From an uncultured Bacteroidales bacterium (GTDB lineage Bacteria; Bacteroidota; Bacteroidia; Bacteroidales; Paludibacteraceae), in contig ONMV01000001.1 of the NCBI GenBank assembly GCA_900319005.1, positions 62,001 through 126,000 on the forward strand: a DNA stretch of 64,000 nt, read 5' to 3'. Shown here in pieces: positions 24,830 through 32,452 of the stretch; positions within the stretch are counted from its first letter, which is position 1; the number at the start of each line of letters is the position of its first letter. Below the pieces are notes generated by a model that did no database searches, had not been told where the DNA came from, and saw only the letters and a program-made list of their open reading frames with translations. A program made the translations under genes and the position numbers.

Positions 24830-25306
24830 ATGACGTATCTTTTCATCATTTTGGGAGCCTTGGTTGTTATCGGCTTTAGCGTATCGTTCGGTATGTATCT
24901 CCGCGACAAGCGGAAAAACACATCAATCCCCTTCAAAAGGCGCATCACAGCGCAGGATATCCCTCCCTACGAATTGAGTTCATGGATAGACAATGAGGTG
25001 GCGGCGCGCAAACTGTATAGCAAGACGGATATATCTGCCGCTGAACTGGCTGACGAACTTGGTATCTCGGAGCGGCGTCTGATACATACCATCAATAATG
25101 CATATGGCCGAACCGTTACCGAGTATTTGGAGGACAGACGTATCCAGGCTGCATGCCGGATGTTACGCGAACAACCCGATAGGAGTATAGAAGAGATTGG
25201 CACGGGTGTCGGTATAGCATCGATACCTGCATTTCAGAAATTATTCTTTCGCACGATGGGGCAAACCCCTGAGCAATATCGACAAATGACTAACAAAACT
25301 AATTAA
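24830..25306 (+). CDS. Small AraC-type HTH protein with one N-terminal membrane helix
   Basis: 158 residues. One membrane segment (residues 2-24, LFIILGALVVIGFSVSFGMYL), a basic stretch RDKRKN, then a complete AraC-type DNA-binding domain: ISAAELADELGISERRLIH as the first helix-turn-helix and EEIGTGVGIASIPAFQKLFFRTMGQTPEQY as the second (given here in parts: IEEIGTGVGIAS, FQKLFFRTMGQTPEQY). There is no sensor domain, so it may need a partner, possibly the larger membrane regulator just upstream (inference). The stop is 30 bp before the secreted protein gene, with no separate promoter visible, so the two are probably one transcript. Confidence 0.82.
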   Translation: MTYLFIILGALVVIGFSVSFGMYLRDKRKNTSIPFKRRITAQDIPPYELSSWIDNEVAARKLYSKTDISAAELADELGISERRLIHTINNAYGRTVTEYLEDRRIQAACRMLREQPDRSIEEIGTGVGIASIPAFQKLFFRTMGQTPEQYRQMTNKTN

Positions 25307-25336
25307 CCATATTGTTTAACTAAAAATCAAAAAATT

Positions 25337-28093
25337 ATGAGAAAAAAGATTTTTACATTTCTTCTCGCCCTCGCGGCAAGCGTGGGGATGAGTTGGGCTG
25401 ACACCTATGTAACCATCACCCAAAACGACTTCCCCGAGTCCGGTCATTCTTTCACTAAAGACGGCGTAACCGTTTCGGTTGGCAGTATAGACCGTTGGGA
25501 TGGCCGCCTATTGGGGGGAGGTTCTTTTAGCACTACACTCGGCAACTTTACCCATATTGAAGTAATGGCAGGAGATGTTTGGTCATTAGGCGAAGGTTGG
25601 TCGGGCGATGATGAAAGCCAGATTTGGTCAGGCAATGCTTCCAGCGTATCGTTCAGTGGCGATATTTTGAGTATGGGTCAGGGAATCACTCTCTTGTTTA
25701 CCATTGGAGAGCCCCTACCGACTTACACCGTAGCGCTGAAAGCTGGCACAGCCAATGCCAATAAAGTAACGCTGAGCGCAACTTCTGCTGTAGAAGGCGC
25801 AACCATTACCGTTACTCCGGATGAGGAATACGAGATCACGGCGTTCAAGGCTAAGTACAATACGACGCAAGAAGCCCCATCAACGCTCGATCCCGCGACA
25901 GGTGCATATAGCTTCACGATGCCTGCCTATGCTGTAACCATCGAGGCTACGATTGCTTTAAAGCCGGTTCCGGAGGGAGACATTTACGCAGGCTTCACGC
26001 CAACGGCAGGTTCAGGCGGATTTACCAATGAAGGTTCTGCCAATCTGGTAGATAACAAGTTTACTTCTGGAAATGAAGGTGTGAACTGGACAAAATGGTG
26101 TGCCAACGATGGTCATAAGAGCGTTCCGACGGGCGAGTCGGAGTCTTGCTGGTGGATAGATTTCGAGGCAGATGCAGCCCTTAGTTTAACCGGTTATATC
26201 CTGACTACCGGTAATGACACAGGCAGTGAGCACGGACGCAACCCGAAAAACTGGGTCCTCAAAGCGAAACTCAATGCCGGTGACGAATGGACCACGATCG
26301 CTACTGTGACCAATGATGTCACTATGAAAAATAAAAGTTTCAAAGACTACAAGTTCTTTGTGGATCAATCGGGTACGTACAAATATTTCCGCTTTGAAGT
26401 GTCTGCAAATCAGGGCGCTAATGTAATGCAGCTTTGCGAGTTACGCCTTATCGGTGCCGAACCGGTTGTGGTAACTACCCACACCCTGCAACTCCATGTG
26501 AACGATGCATTGATGGGATCAGTAGCCTTACAGGACCCAAGCATCGACATCATCGACAATGGTGACGGCACATACACCGTTCCGGATGGCGCTTCGGTAA
26601 CACTCAATGCTACCCCGAACGAGGGCTACGAGTTCATCGGATGGAAAGCAAGTAGTTCTATTTGCGACTTTAACGATTGTGAATTCACTGCTCTCCCCAC
26701 CGTTGAAAACCCGCTGACCTTCGACATGTACAATGAAGCAGCTTTCATGGCTGAGTTCGCAGCAGTTGCTCCGCAACCCGAACCGCAACCGGCAGGTGAC
26801 GGTAAACTGACCGGTGCATTCACGATCAATGCAGACGGCGACCAAATTGTATTCTCGCAAGGTAACTTGCAGTACCAGGCATCAACCACCACTTGGCGGT
26901 TTGCTACGAACCAGTACGATATGATTGGCGCAGATAATGCCAATATCTCTGACACGTACACCGGTTGGATTGACCTCTTTGGTTGGGGAACGGGTAACTG
27001 TCCTACCAAAAAAAGCACAGACGACGAAGATTACTCCACGTTTACCGATTGGGGTGTGAATGCTATCAGTAACGGTGGCAACGAAGCCAACCTATGGCGT
27101 ACGCTGACCAGATACGAGTGGAATTACCTCATTAAAACTCGTACAAATGCGGATAATCTTAAAGGTCAAGCCACTGTAGCTGATGTACATGGCTATGTGT
27201 TATTGCCGGATAGTTGGACTCTGCCTGCTGGACTGAGTTTTTCTGCAAGTCCTAATAACTGGACGACAAATGTCTATACCGCAGAACAATGGGCACAGAT
27301 GGAAGCTGCAGGTGCTGTCTTTTTGCCTGCAACGGGCTACCGCAACCCGGATATCGTATATGTTGACGAGAAAGGCTGGTATTGGTCGTCTGATGTTCTC
27401 AACGGTACCGCGGCGTACGATTTCGAATTCACTGAGACCAATTCAAGAGTGTTCGGAAGTCGCCATTACTTCGGTCAGCCTGTCCGTCTGGTAACGGCTT
27501 ATGATGCACCGGCACCGCAACCGGCAGAAGATGTGAACATCACCCCGAACGTAGATCCGGATCATGCAGGTGTTTATTACAGCACGTTCTTTGATAGCGC
27601 GAACAAGTACGCACTGCCCGCAGGCGTAGAGGCATACGTGGCTGACCTGAGCGGTGCTAACCTCTTGCTGACGAAGATTGCAAACGCAGGTCAGACCATC
27701 CCGGCTAACGTAGCCGTTATTCTCAAATCGACCGTTACTCCGTTCACCCTTAGCATCAGCGATGCAGAGGCTGTTACCTTCACGGCGACCAACGACCTGC
27801 AAGGAACAGACGTATCTATCGCTACGCCGGATAACTGCTATGTACTGGCTGGTGAGGATGGCGTAGGATTCTATCACTACACCGCTTCGATGCTCAACCC
27901 GCACAAAGCATATGTCATCTACAGCGGTTCGAACCAAGCTCCGAAACGCATGCCGTTCGTCTTCAATCAGGCTACAGGCGTTGACCAAGTACCAAGTGAC
28001 CAAGTACAAAGTACCAAGATCCTCGAGAACGGCGTCCTCTACATCATCAAGAACGGTGTGAAGTACAACGCACAAGGACAGGTGATCAAATAA
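25337..28093 (+). CDS. Large secreted multi-domain surface protein (F5/8C, repeat and FISUMP-like domains)
   Basis: 918 residues with a signal peptide (MRKKIFTFLLALAASVGMSWA). Domains in order: an N-terminal beta region; a bacterial-repeat-like segment (about 130-210); an F5/8 type C-like carbohydrate-binding domain (about 215-375, with SCWWIDFEADAALSLTGYIL and YKYFRFEVSANQG); a second repeat domain (GYEFIGWKASS); a FISUMP/lectin-like domain (about 490-720, with VFSQGNLQYQASTTTWRF and WIDLFGWGTGNCP); then a beta domain and a tail ILENGVLYIIKNGVKYNAQG that resembles a shortened T9SS sorting end. Just before that tail a 7-bp array encodes VDQVPSDQVQSTK. Probably exported by T9SS to the surface; the ligand is unknown. 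No catalytic motif was seen. Confidence 0.78.
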   Translation: MRKKIFTFLLALAASVGMSWADTYVTITQNDFPESGHSFTKDGVTVSVGSIDRWDGRLLGGGSFSTTLGNFTHIEVMAGDVWSLGEGWSGDDESQIWSGNASSVSFSGDILSMGQGITLLFTIGEPLPTYTVALKAGTANANKVTLSATSAVEGATITVTPDEEYEITAFKAKYNTTQEAPSTLDPATGAYSFTMPAYAVTIEATIALKPVPEGDIYAGFTPTAGSGGFTNEGSANLVDNKFTSGNEGVNWTKWCANDGHKSVPTGESESCWWIDFEADAALSLTGYILTTGNDTGSEHGRNPKNWVLKAKLNAGDEWTTIATVTNDVTMKNKSFKDYKFFVDQSGTYKYFRFEVSANQGANVMQLCELRLIGAEPVVVTTHTLQLHVNDALMGSVALQDPSIDIIDNGDGTYTVPDGASVTLNATPNEGYEFIGWKASSSICDFNDCEFTALPTVENPLTFDMYNEAAFMAEFAAVAPQPEPQPAGDGKLTGAFTINADGDQIVFSQGNLQYQASTTTWRFATNQYDMIGADNANISDTYTGWIDLFGWGTGNCPTKKSTDDEDYSTFTDWGVNAISNGGNEANLWRTLTRYEWNYLIKTRTNADNLKGQATVADVHGYVLLPDSWTLPAGLSFSASPNNWTTNVYTAEQWAQMEAAGAVFLPATGYRNPDIVYVDEKGWYWSSDVLNGTAAYDFEFTETNSRVFGSRHYFGQPVRLVTAYDAPAPQPAEDVNITPNVDPDHAGVYYSTFFDSANKYALPAGVEAYVADLSGANLLLTKIANAGQTIPANVAVILKSTVTPFTLSISDAEAVTFTATNDLQGTDVSIATPDNCYVLAGEDGVGFYHYTASMLNPHKAYVIYSGSNQAPKRMPFVFNQATGVDQVPSDQVQSTKILENGVLYIIKNGVKYNAQGQVIK
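27983..28017. repeat. ACCAAGT/ACAAAGT array before the C-terminal tail of the surface protein
   Basis: Five units (period 7, one of 8) encode the linker between the last globular domain and the sorting-like tail. A similar array lies at the start of the PL9-like gene (about 34480-34510). Confidence 0.8.
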
Positions 28094-28094
28094 A

Positions 28095-28136
28095 TTTGAT
28101 ATTTGATATTTGAAATTTAAAATTTGAGATTTTATG
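28095..28136. repeat. TTTGATA array ending in a start codon
   Basis: Six 7-bp units (TTTGATA twice, TTTGAAA, TTTAAAA, TTTGAGA, TTTTATG) fill the spacer after the surface-protein stop. The last unit contains the ATG of the small peptide gene. Confidence 0.9.
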
Positions 28137-28265
28137 AAACGTACGTATAATCAACCCGCAGTGCAAGTAGCACAGTTCGCATCGATGACGCTTATGCAGG
28201 CAGCCAGCCCGGCTCCCGCAGGCGACCAGATGCCCATCGGCGGTGAAACCGATACGCAGTGGTAA
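28134..28265 (+). CDS. Small peptide of 43 residues, function unknown
   Basis: Starts MKRTYNQPAVQVAQFAS and ends PAGDQMPIGGETDTQW. Bacteroidales genomes often carry such short proteins of the general form MK-x-x-Y-x-x-P-x-x-x-V after surface-protein genes; their role is not known. There is no signal peptide, and the composition (Ala, Pro, Gly-rich middle, acidic end) looks like a leader or precursor rather than an enzyme. It lies 40 bp after the surface-protein gene in a 7-bp repeat leader and is followed by a strong terminator at 28335, so it is likely the last gene of that transcript. No processing enzymes are nearby. Confidence 0.55.
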   Translation: MKRTYNQPAVQVAQFASMTLMQAASPAPAGDQMPIGGETDTQW

Positions 28266-28334
28266 GAGACGTTGTAATGGCGTAATGACAGTATTACGAT
28301 ATTACGGAAACAACGGAAACACCGTAAACAACGG

Positions 28335-28362
28335 AAAAAGTGCTCATAACGAGCACTTTTTT
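28335..28362 (+). terminator. Intrinsic terminator after the surface-protein/small-peptide genes
   Basis: AAAAAGTGCTC (28335-28345), loop ATAAC, GAGCACTTTTTT (28351-28362). Confidence 0.9.
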
Positions 28363-28395
28363 CTTATGTATAACCCAATTAAAAAATAAATCATT

Positions 28396-28455
28396 ATGAC
28401 TAAAAAAAAGAAATCACGTGCAGAGCACAACGCCTGGACTATCGCAACGCCTTGA
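28396..28455 (+). CDS. Possible 19-residue leader peptide overlapping a terminator
   Basis: MTKKKKSRAEHNAWTIATP ends with a TGA inside the loop of the following terminator hairpin. Two copies of CAACGCC (about 28427 and 28445) can compete for GGCGTTG (28460-28466), a layout like transcription attenuation. The downstream gene is now a VirE remnant, so any control role may be lost. Weak: short, and no homolog recognised. Confidence 0.35.
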   Translation: MTKKKKSRAEHNAWTIATP

Positions 28456-28472
28456 TCAGGGCGTTGTTTTTT
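28445..28472 (+). terminator. Terminator with an alternative upstream arm
   Basis: CAACGCC (28445-28451), 8-base loop, GGCGTTG (28460-28466), T run. Confidence 0.75.
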
Positions 28473-28591
28473 CATCTGACAGCCCATGAAAATCATTCAT
28501 TTGGGGATGCCTATGTGTTTTTAGAGAAGATTTTCGGTATTGATGAGCGACAAATACGAAAAATCGTACGGTCGTCGCAAAAAGTGGAACT

Positions 28592-28942
28592 CAGTTCCGC
28601 CGACGCTTCCAGTACTGGTTTGACCTCGAAGACATCGGGACTATCGAGCACCATAACGAGGATTTCCGTGCGCAGGAGAACGAGGAACAACTCCTCGCCG
28701 TCTATTTCGATATCCCCGCCGAGGGTTATGGCACCTTCATGACCACCGCCGAGATCAGCGACAAACTCGTCATCAAAGGCTCCATCAAGAAGCCGATGAG
28801 CATGAGCAGCTTAGGAATGGTGCTCCAGCAGGCAGGTTTCCAGAGCAAGCGGATCGGGAAAAAAGGAACGCGCGGATGGATAGTAAGAGAGAGGGGATTA
28901 GAAGAAGTAAACGCTAATCGCAATATAGAAGGTAGAGGCTGA
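28592..28942 (+). pseudogene. C-terminal remnant of a VirE-family (DUF3874-type) protein
   Basis: One frame reads QFRRRFQYWFDLEDIGTIEH, continues with NEDFRAQENEEQLLAVYF and MTTAEISDKLV, and ends with LGMVLQQAGFQSKRIGKKG and VRERGLEEVNANRN. This follows the C-terminal part of Bacteroidota VirE proteins (a P-loop primase/helicase-like family common on integrative elements), including the small winged-helix-like end. The large ATPase portion is missing. The sequence just upstream (28500-28590) reads YEKSYGRRKKWNS in another frame, so both truncation and a frameshift are likely. Almost certainly non-functional; it marks an old mobile-element insertion. Confidence 0.7.
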
Positions 28943-29037
28943 CGGCTGACAGGCTGACACCCTTTCCCTAAAACTATACACACATACGCGCGTGTGAGAT
29001 TTATAAACAAGGGTGTCAGCCGTCAGCCTGTCAGCCT
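28936..29037. repeat. 102-bp inverted repeat with 27-bp arms made of GGCTGAC units
   Basis: The left arm (28936-28962) and right arm (29011-29037) are near-perfect inverted copies, each built of three GGCTGAC units with 7- or 8-bp spacing and ending in ACACCC. The 48-bp loop contains a second CACA..TGTG palindrome. CTGACGG units also occur in the HU-LysM gene at about 46499-46520. Confidence 0.8.
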
Positions 29038-29042
29038 AAAAA

Positions 29043-29515
29043 GCCGGCATACAATGCCGGAGAATGGACAAAAAGGAGGCGCGGGGCTAAAGACCCGCGA
29101 ACATGACGAAGAAAAGACGTTACGTAGATGTCCGTAATGCGAACGAGATGCGAACGAGAATGAATAATAATTGAAGAATAATGAAAGCAAAACTGATAAC
29201 GCCCATCGAAAGACTAAGAGGGCAATTGAGAAAAGACGGGTATTATTTCCGAATGTACCGAGGGGAACAGATTGTGCAACGCTGCCCGACGAAATGGGAA
29301 GACACCCCGGCACGTAAAGCGGCACGCGAGAAGTTTGTAGAGAGATATGGGAAGAAGAAAGCGCGGAACTAAAGTCCCGCGAACAGGACGAAGAAAACGC
29401 GGGAAAACAGACGAAGAGACACCGGAACGCGGGATAACATCCCGCTAAGAATATAAACAGATGCCGGCATTGAATGCCGGGGAACAGAAGAAAGAAAAAC
29501 CGCGGAATACCGCGG
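29043..29515. repeat. Six short palindromes in 473 bp
   Basis: Palindromes at 29043-29060 (GCCGGCAT..ATGCCGG), 29080-29099 (CGCGGG..CCCGCG), 29362-29381 (CGCGGAACT..AGTCCCGCG), 29429-29445 (GCGGGAT..ATCCCGC), 29463-29480 (GCCGGCAT..ATGCCGG) and 29500-29515 (CCGCGG..CCGCGG). Several are followed by a GAACA or GAAGAA-rich spacer. They flank the small ORF at 29181-29372. Confidence 0.8.
29181..29372 (+). CDS. Small basic protein of unknown function in the decayed mobile region
   Basis: 63 residues (starts MKAKLITPIERLRGQLRK, ends KKKARN), strongly basic, with a YYFRMYRGEQIVQRCPTKW middle. It resembles the 95-residue protein downstream in layout (N-terminal beta part, a GK or RG turn, then an R/K-rich helix with RKAAREKFVERY), so both may belong to one small-protein family found on Bacteroidales mobile elements. 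It is flanked on both sides by palindromes. A coding role is plausible but unproven. Confidence 0.45.
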   Translation: MKAKLITPIERLRGQLRKDGYYFRMYRGEQIVQRCPTKWEDTPARKAAREKFVERYGKKKARN

Positions 29516-29561
29516 GGAACAGAACAAAGTAATAAACCATTAAAAGAAAGGAAAAGGAGAA

Positions 29562-29849
29562 ATGGCAAAGATCACGATGATGTCCGGTATTGCGTCCATA
29601 TCGGGACGGGTAGGGAACTGCTGCTTTCGGACGATGAAGGCGACAGGGAAGGTGTACATGCACCAAGTAAATGTACGAAGGACAAATGTACGATGTACAA
29701 AGGAGCCGAGTGAGGCGATGTTGCGGCAGCGGGCGCGGTTTAGCAAGATCGCCAAGATCGTAAAGCAGATGATGGCGGAGGGCTCCAAGAAAAGCAGAAA
29801 GCAACTATGGAAAATAGCTACGAAAGCGTATGATGAAAAGAATCAGTAA
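29562..29849 (+). CDS. Small basic protein of unknown function, mobile-region type
   Basis: 95 residues, starting MAKITMMSGIASISGRVGN. The pattern of a glycine-rich N-terminus, GKVYM, then a basic helix (LRQRARFSKIAKIVKQMM) recalls small phage or integrative-element proteins of Bacteroidales. A good AAAGGAG-like site (AAAAGGAGAA) stands just before the start. The middle (NVRRTNVRCTKEP) is encoded by ATGTACGA/GATGTAC repeat units, so a 7-bp-type array appears to have entered the frame. Function unknown. Confidence 0.5.
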   Translation: MAKITMMSGIASISGRVGNCCFRTMKATGKVYMHQVNVRRTNVRCTKEPSEAMLRQRARFSKIAKIVKQMMAEGSKKSRKQLWKIATKAYDEKNQ

Positions 29850-29902
29850 AGCCGATCTGGCAGCGCGGCTGGAGCGCGCGTGTGGTGTGTGCGGCTGGCG
29901 CT

Positions 29903-30049
29903 ATGAAAGGGCTGAACACCCTCCTGTACGGATGGAAGAAATTCCGGAAATACGGAGCCAAGTACCGGCATGCGTTGGAGGCGCGCGACTGGCTGTACAT
30001 CACGGAGGTGATGGATCTGAGCGAGTATGCCGGTTGCGATCTGACGTAA
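29903..30049 (+). CDS. Small ORF (48 residues) at the end of the mobile region
   Basis: Frame MKGLNTLLYGWKKFRKYG to LSEYAGCDLT. Its aromatic- and Lys-rich composition looks more protein-like than the overlapping frame from 29830, which turns into low-quality sequence. No homolog recognised and no clear ribosome binding site; it may be a remnant. Confidence 0.35.
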   Translation: MKGLNTLLYGWKKFRKYGAKYRHALEARDWLYITEVMDLSEYAGCDLT

Positions 30050-30082
30050 AAGTCAGCGCAATGAGGTTGGCAAGGCGAAAAA

Positions 30083-30115
30083 GTTGCGCATCTCGCAAAA
30101 AAAGCAGTAATTTTG
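30083..30115 (+). promoter_or_regulatory. Possible promoter facing the inverted-repeat element
   Basis: GTTG (30083-30086), 21 bp, TAATTTTG (30108-30115). It would give a transcript running into the 297-bp element; only a doubtful 36-codon frame follows at 30139. Confidence 0.5.
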
Positions 30116-30262
30116 CATTGGATTTGAGAGATAAGATAATGAGTTTCTTGGGGCGTTTATCGTTTCCTTCTCAGTCCCGGAAACTCAAAAAGGAAGGACT
30201 CTCATCCCACGCGTGTAAACCTAAATCATTAACTATCTTTCCCATGTGATCTTTGATATTTA

Positions 30263-30559
30263 TTGTAACCAAAAACGCGCAACCTGCGTCCGCTTCGTGT
30301 TACTTGCGTACTGGATCGCAATCGCCCATTAGCCGCTTGTAAGCAAGCTTCCAGATGTCTAATGTCCAATTCCGATTCGGCACTTAGTCAAAGACTAACC
30401 GCCGGTTGCTTACAAAAAAACGGGATTTCATCCCTCACAAAAAATCGCTCATTGCAATCGCTTTCAAAAACGATATTACCATCGGACGGATGTAATGAAT
30501 GCTACACCCCGCAGGCGTTTTTGAGAGTGGAGTGCAACGAAACGCGTTTTTGGTTACAA
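30263..30559. mobile_element. 297-bp element with perfect 17-bp terminal inverted repeats (MITE-like)
   Basis: The left end TTGTAACCAAAAACGCG (30263-30279) is exactly complementary to the right end CGCGTTTTTGGTTACAA (30543-30559). Inside, a second inverted pair, TTGTAAGCAA (30337-30346) and TTGCTTACAA (30406-30415), makes a nested hairpin. It has no coding capacity. It looks like a non-autonomous insertion or a large structured RNA or recombination site; no target-site duplication was established. Confidence 0.6.
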
Positions 30560-30636
30560 ATAAAATCACCAACATTCCTCTGGAAACTCGAACTGGAAGC
30601 CTACGAAGGGTAATTGACAATTGACAATTGAAAAAG

Positions 30637-30670
30637 GAAAATCGCTCTCTTTCGGGCGATTTTCTCTTTT
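30637..30670. terminator. Bidirectional terminator after the long minus-strand gene run
   Basis: GAAAATCGC (30637-30645) pairs with GCGATTTTC (30656-30664). T-rich tails stand on both sides (CTTTTTTT on plus; CTTTTT on minus), so it can end the BSPA-side transcript. Confidence 0.75.
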
Positions 30671-30739
30671 TTTCTTGCGCTTTTAAGTCCGTACAAAACT
30701 CCGTAAGCCCTTTGTAAATTGTGAATTGTGAATTGTCAA

Positions 30740-32452
30740 CTATTTACATCCTTTAAAGGCGTTCTTGCCTATCCGGACGGTGGGGGGGAAGAGAGGGGTA
30801 CGCAGATTCTTACACTCCAGGAACGCATCGACACCAATGGATTGGAGGGAATCATTCCATTGCACCTCTCTTAGACTGCGGCACTGACAGAAAGCTCCAT
30901 CCTCGATGGTTTTGAGCCCCGGATTGAGTTTGACGGTTCGCACGCTCACGCATTGAGCGAAAGCCCCTCTGTCCAGCGATTTGAGGGAAGCAGGAAGGGT
31001 GATGTCCTCCAGCAGTTTACATTCCATAAACGCTCCTTCCTCAATCGCGTGAATATGATCGACAAGTGCGATAGAGCGTAGCTGCTGGCAGTTATGGAAA
31101 GCGCGTACACCAATGCGGAAGGTAGAGACGGGGATGTTGATTTTCTCAAGCGCGATACATCCGTCCAGCGCCTCGTCACCGATGGCATAGAGTCCGTCCG
31201 GCAGGTCAATCCGATAGAGACGGCTACATCCCTGAAAAGTCTGCTTTGCCAGAGAATTGATGCCGGCAGGGATAACGACCTTACGCAGAGAGGCACATCC
31301 GGCGAATGCCTGTTCTCCGAGATGGGTGAGGGTAGGCGGCAGTTCGATTGCTTCGAGGGAGGCACATCCGGCGAAGACACCATCATCGATACGGCGCAGA
31401 TGAGCAGGCAGGACGATGGACTTGATGGAGCGGCACATAAGGAAACAAGCACGTTCCAGCACCTCGATAGCATCTCCCAATACCTGCTCTTTAAGGTTTG
31501 TACAACCATAGAAAACACCTGCTCCGAGACGCTGCAAGCCCTTGGGCATGGTAGCGGCTTTGAGCAGACCGCAGTTATAAAACGCAAAATTACCGACCTC
31601 CTTCACGCTCTCGGGAATAAGTACCTCCGTCAGGTTCTCACATTGGTAGAAAGCGGCGGTAGGAATAGCAGTGATGGTAGCAGGAATCGTCACGGACCTG
31701 AGGTTCTTTCGGTTCGCAAACGCCCGCTCAGCAATCAGACGGATAGGAATCTTGTTCTTAAAGATATATTTCGCGGGCAGGTCATTATTGGTAGCGATAA
31801 GGCAATCATCGATGATGAATGCGCCTTTCTTCCATTTCTTCTCGTTGAGATAGATTCCGGAACCCGTGAAAGCTTCCTCTCCGATAGAGGTGACGGAGAG
31901 CGGGATGATGATCTTCTGCAGGTTCTTGCAGTCGCGGAAGGTCTCATGGTCGATGCGGGTGATGTTCTGCAGCAGTTCGACACGTTGGATGGTTTTATTG
32001 CCTTTGAAAGCTCCCGCTGCGATGAGTCTTGCACTCTCCGGTACCACGAACCGCGGTTTGATGGTCTTATCGGTAGCGATGAGGACCGAGTCAATCCACA
32101 GGCAGCCGTTCATCCAGTTCTCTTTATTGAGGTAAATACCCGTACCCTCAAAAGCCGAACGATAGACGCGTTCGATCGTTTTGGGGAGGACGACAGCCGT
32201 CAGGTTCTTGCAGCCCTTGAAGGCATTTTCTCCGACAGCGGTGACGGTATAACGATTCTGCCCCGCAACAATCGTTTCGGGGATGAATAACTCGCCGGAT
32301 GCCTTGGGATTAAGCGTTACTTCCGCCGTGAGACGGTTCTCATTGATGGTGTAATGAACATCCTGATACAGTGCATCTTGTGCGTTAGCGACTAATACGG
32401 CGGCCAGTAACATCAAAGAGCAGGTCGCCCGCTTGAATAAAGAGCATTCCAT
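30740..32452 (-). CDS. BSPA-like leucine-rich repeat secreted protein
   Basis: 570 residues with a signal peptide (CSLMLLAAVLVANAQ). From about residue 60 to the end there are roughly 16-18 repeats of 23-24 residues of the BspA/TpLRR type, such as VGENAFKGCKNLTAVVLPKT, IAAGAFKGNKTIQRVELLQN and IEEGAFMECKLLEDITLPAS. Such proteins are surface or secreted adhesion or sensing modules. There is no clear T9SS tail, and the last repeat (IGKNAFKGCK) ends the protein. Its start lies 68 bp inside the upstream PL9-like gene, an unusually long same-strand overlap, so its translation is probably coupled. Confidence 0.87.
   Translation of the reverse strand: MECSLFKRATCSLMLLAAVLVANAQDALYQDVHYTINENRLTAEVTLNPKASGELFIPETIVAGQNRYTVTAVGENAFKGCKNLTAVVLPKTIERVYRSAFEGTGIYLNKENWMNGCLWIDSVLIATDKTIKPRFVVPESARLIAAGAFKGNKTIQRVELLQNITRIDHETFRDCKNLQKIIIPLSVTSIGEEAFTGSGIYLNEKKWKKGAFIIDDCLIATNNDLPAKYIFKNKIPIRLIAERAFANRKNLRSVTIPATITAIPTAAFYQCENLTEVLIPESVKEVGNFAFYNCGLLKAATMPKGLQRLGAGVFYGCTNLKEQVLGDAIEVLERACFLMCRSIKSIVLPAHLRRIDDGVFAGCASLEAIELPPTLTHLGEQAFAGCASLRKVVIPAGINSLAKQTFQGCSRLYRIDLPDGLYAIGDEALDGCIALEKINIPVSTFRIGVRAFHNCQQLRSIALVDHIHAIEEGAFMECKLLEDITLPASLKSLDRGAFAQCVSVRTVKLNPGLKTIEDGAFCQCRSLREVQWNDSLQSIGVDAFLECKNLRTPLFPPTVRIGKNAFKGCK

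Larger units (their letters stand above)
30050..30739. other. 690-bp region without a convincing gene
   Basis: Contains a possible promoter (30083-30115), the 297-bp inverted-repeat element (30263-30559), a short TTGACAA 7-bp array (about 30612-30632), a bidirectional terminator (30637-30670) and a second array (ATTGTGA type, about 30716-30740) reaching the stop of the BSPA-like gene. Open frames here are short and lack protein-like composition. Confidence 0.6.

Noticed and set aside
28452-28742. Coding frame starting in the terminator loop (MIRALFFHLT...)
   Set aside because: It starts inside a hairpin and becomes low-complexity Ser/Arg sequence, while another frame from 28592 clearly carries VirE-family sequence.
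29043-29515. CRISPR-like array
   Set aside because: The palindromes differ in sequence and spacing, there are no constant repeats with uniform spacers, and no cas genes are present.
29830-30249. 139-codon frame overlapping the 48-codon ORF
   Set aside because: Only its first about 27 residues look protein-like; the rest is Arg/Ser-rich shadow sequence running through a promoter-like region.
30263-30559. Integron attC site
   Set aside because: It is longer than attC, has no RYYYAAC/GTTRRRY core pair at its ends, and no integrase or cassette genes are near.
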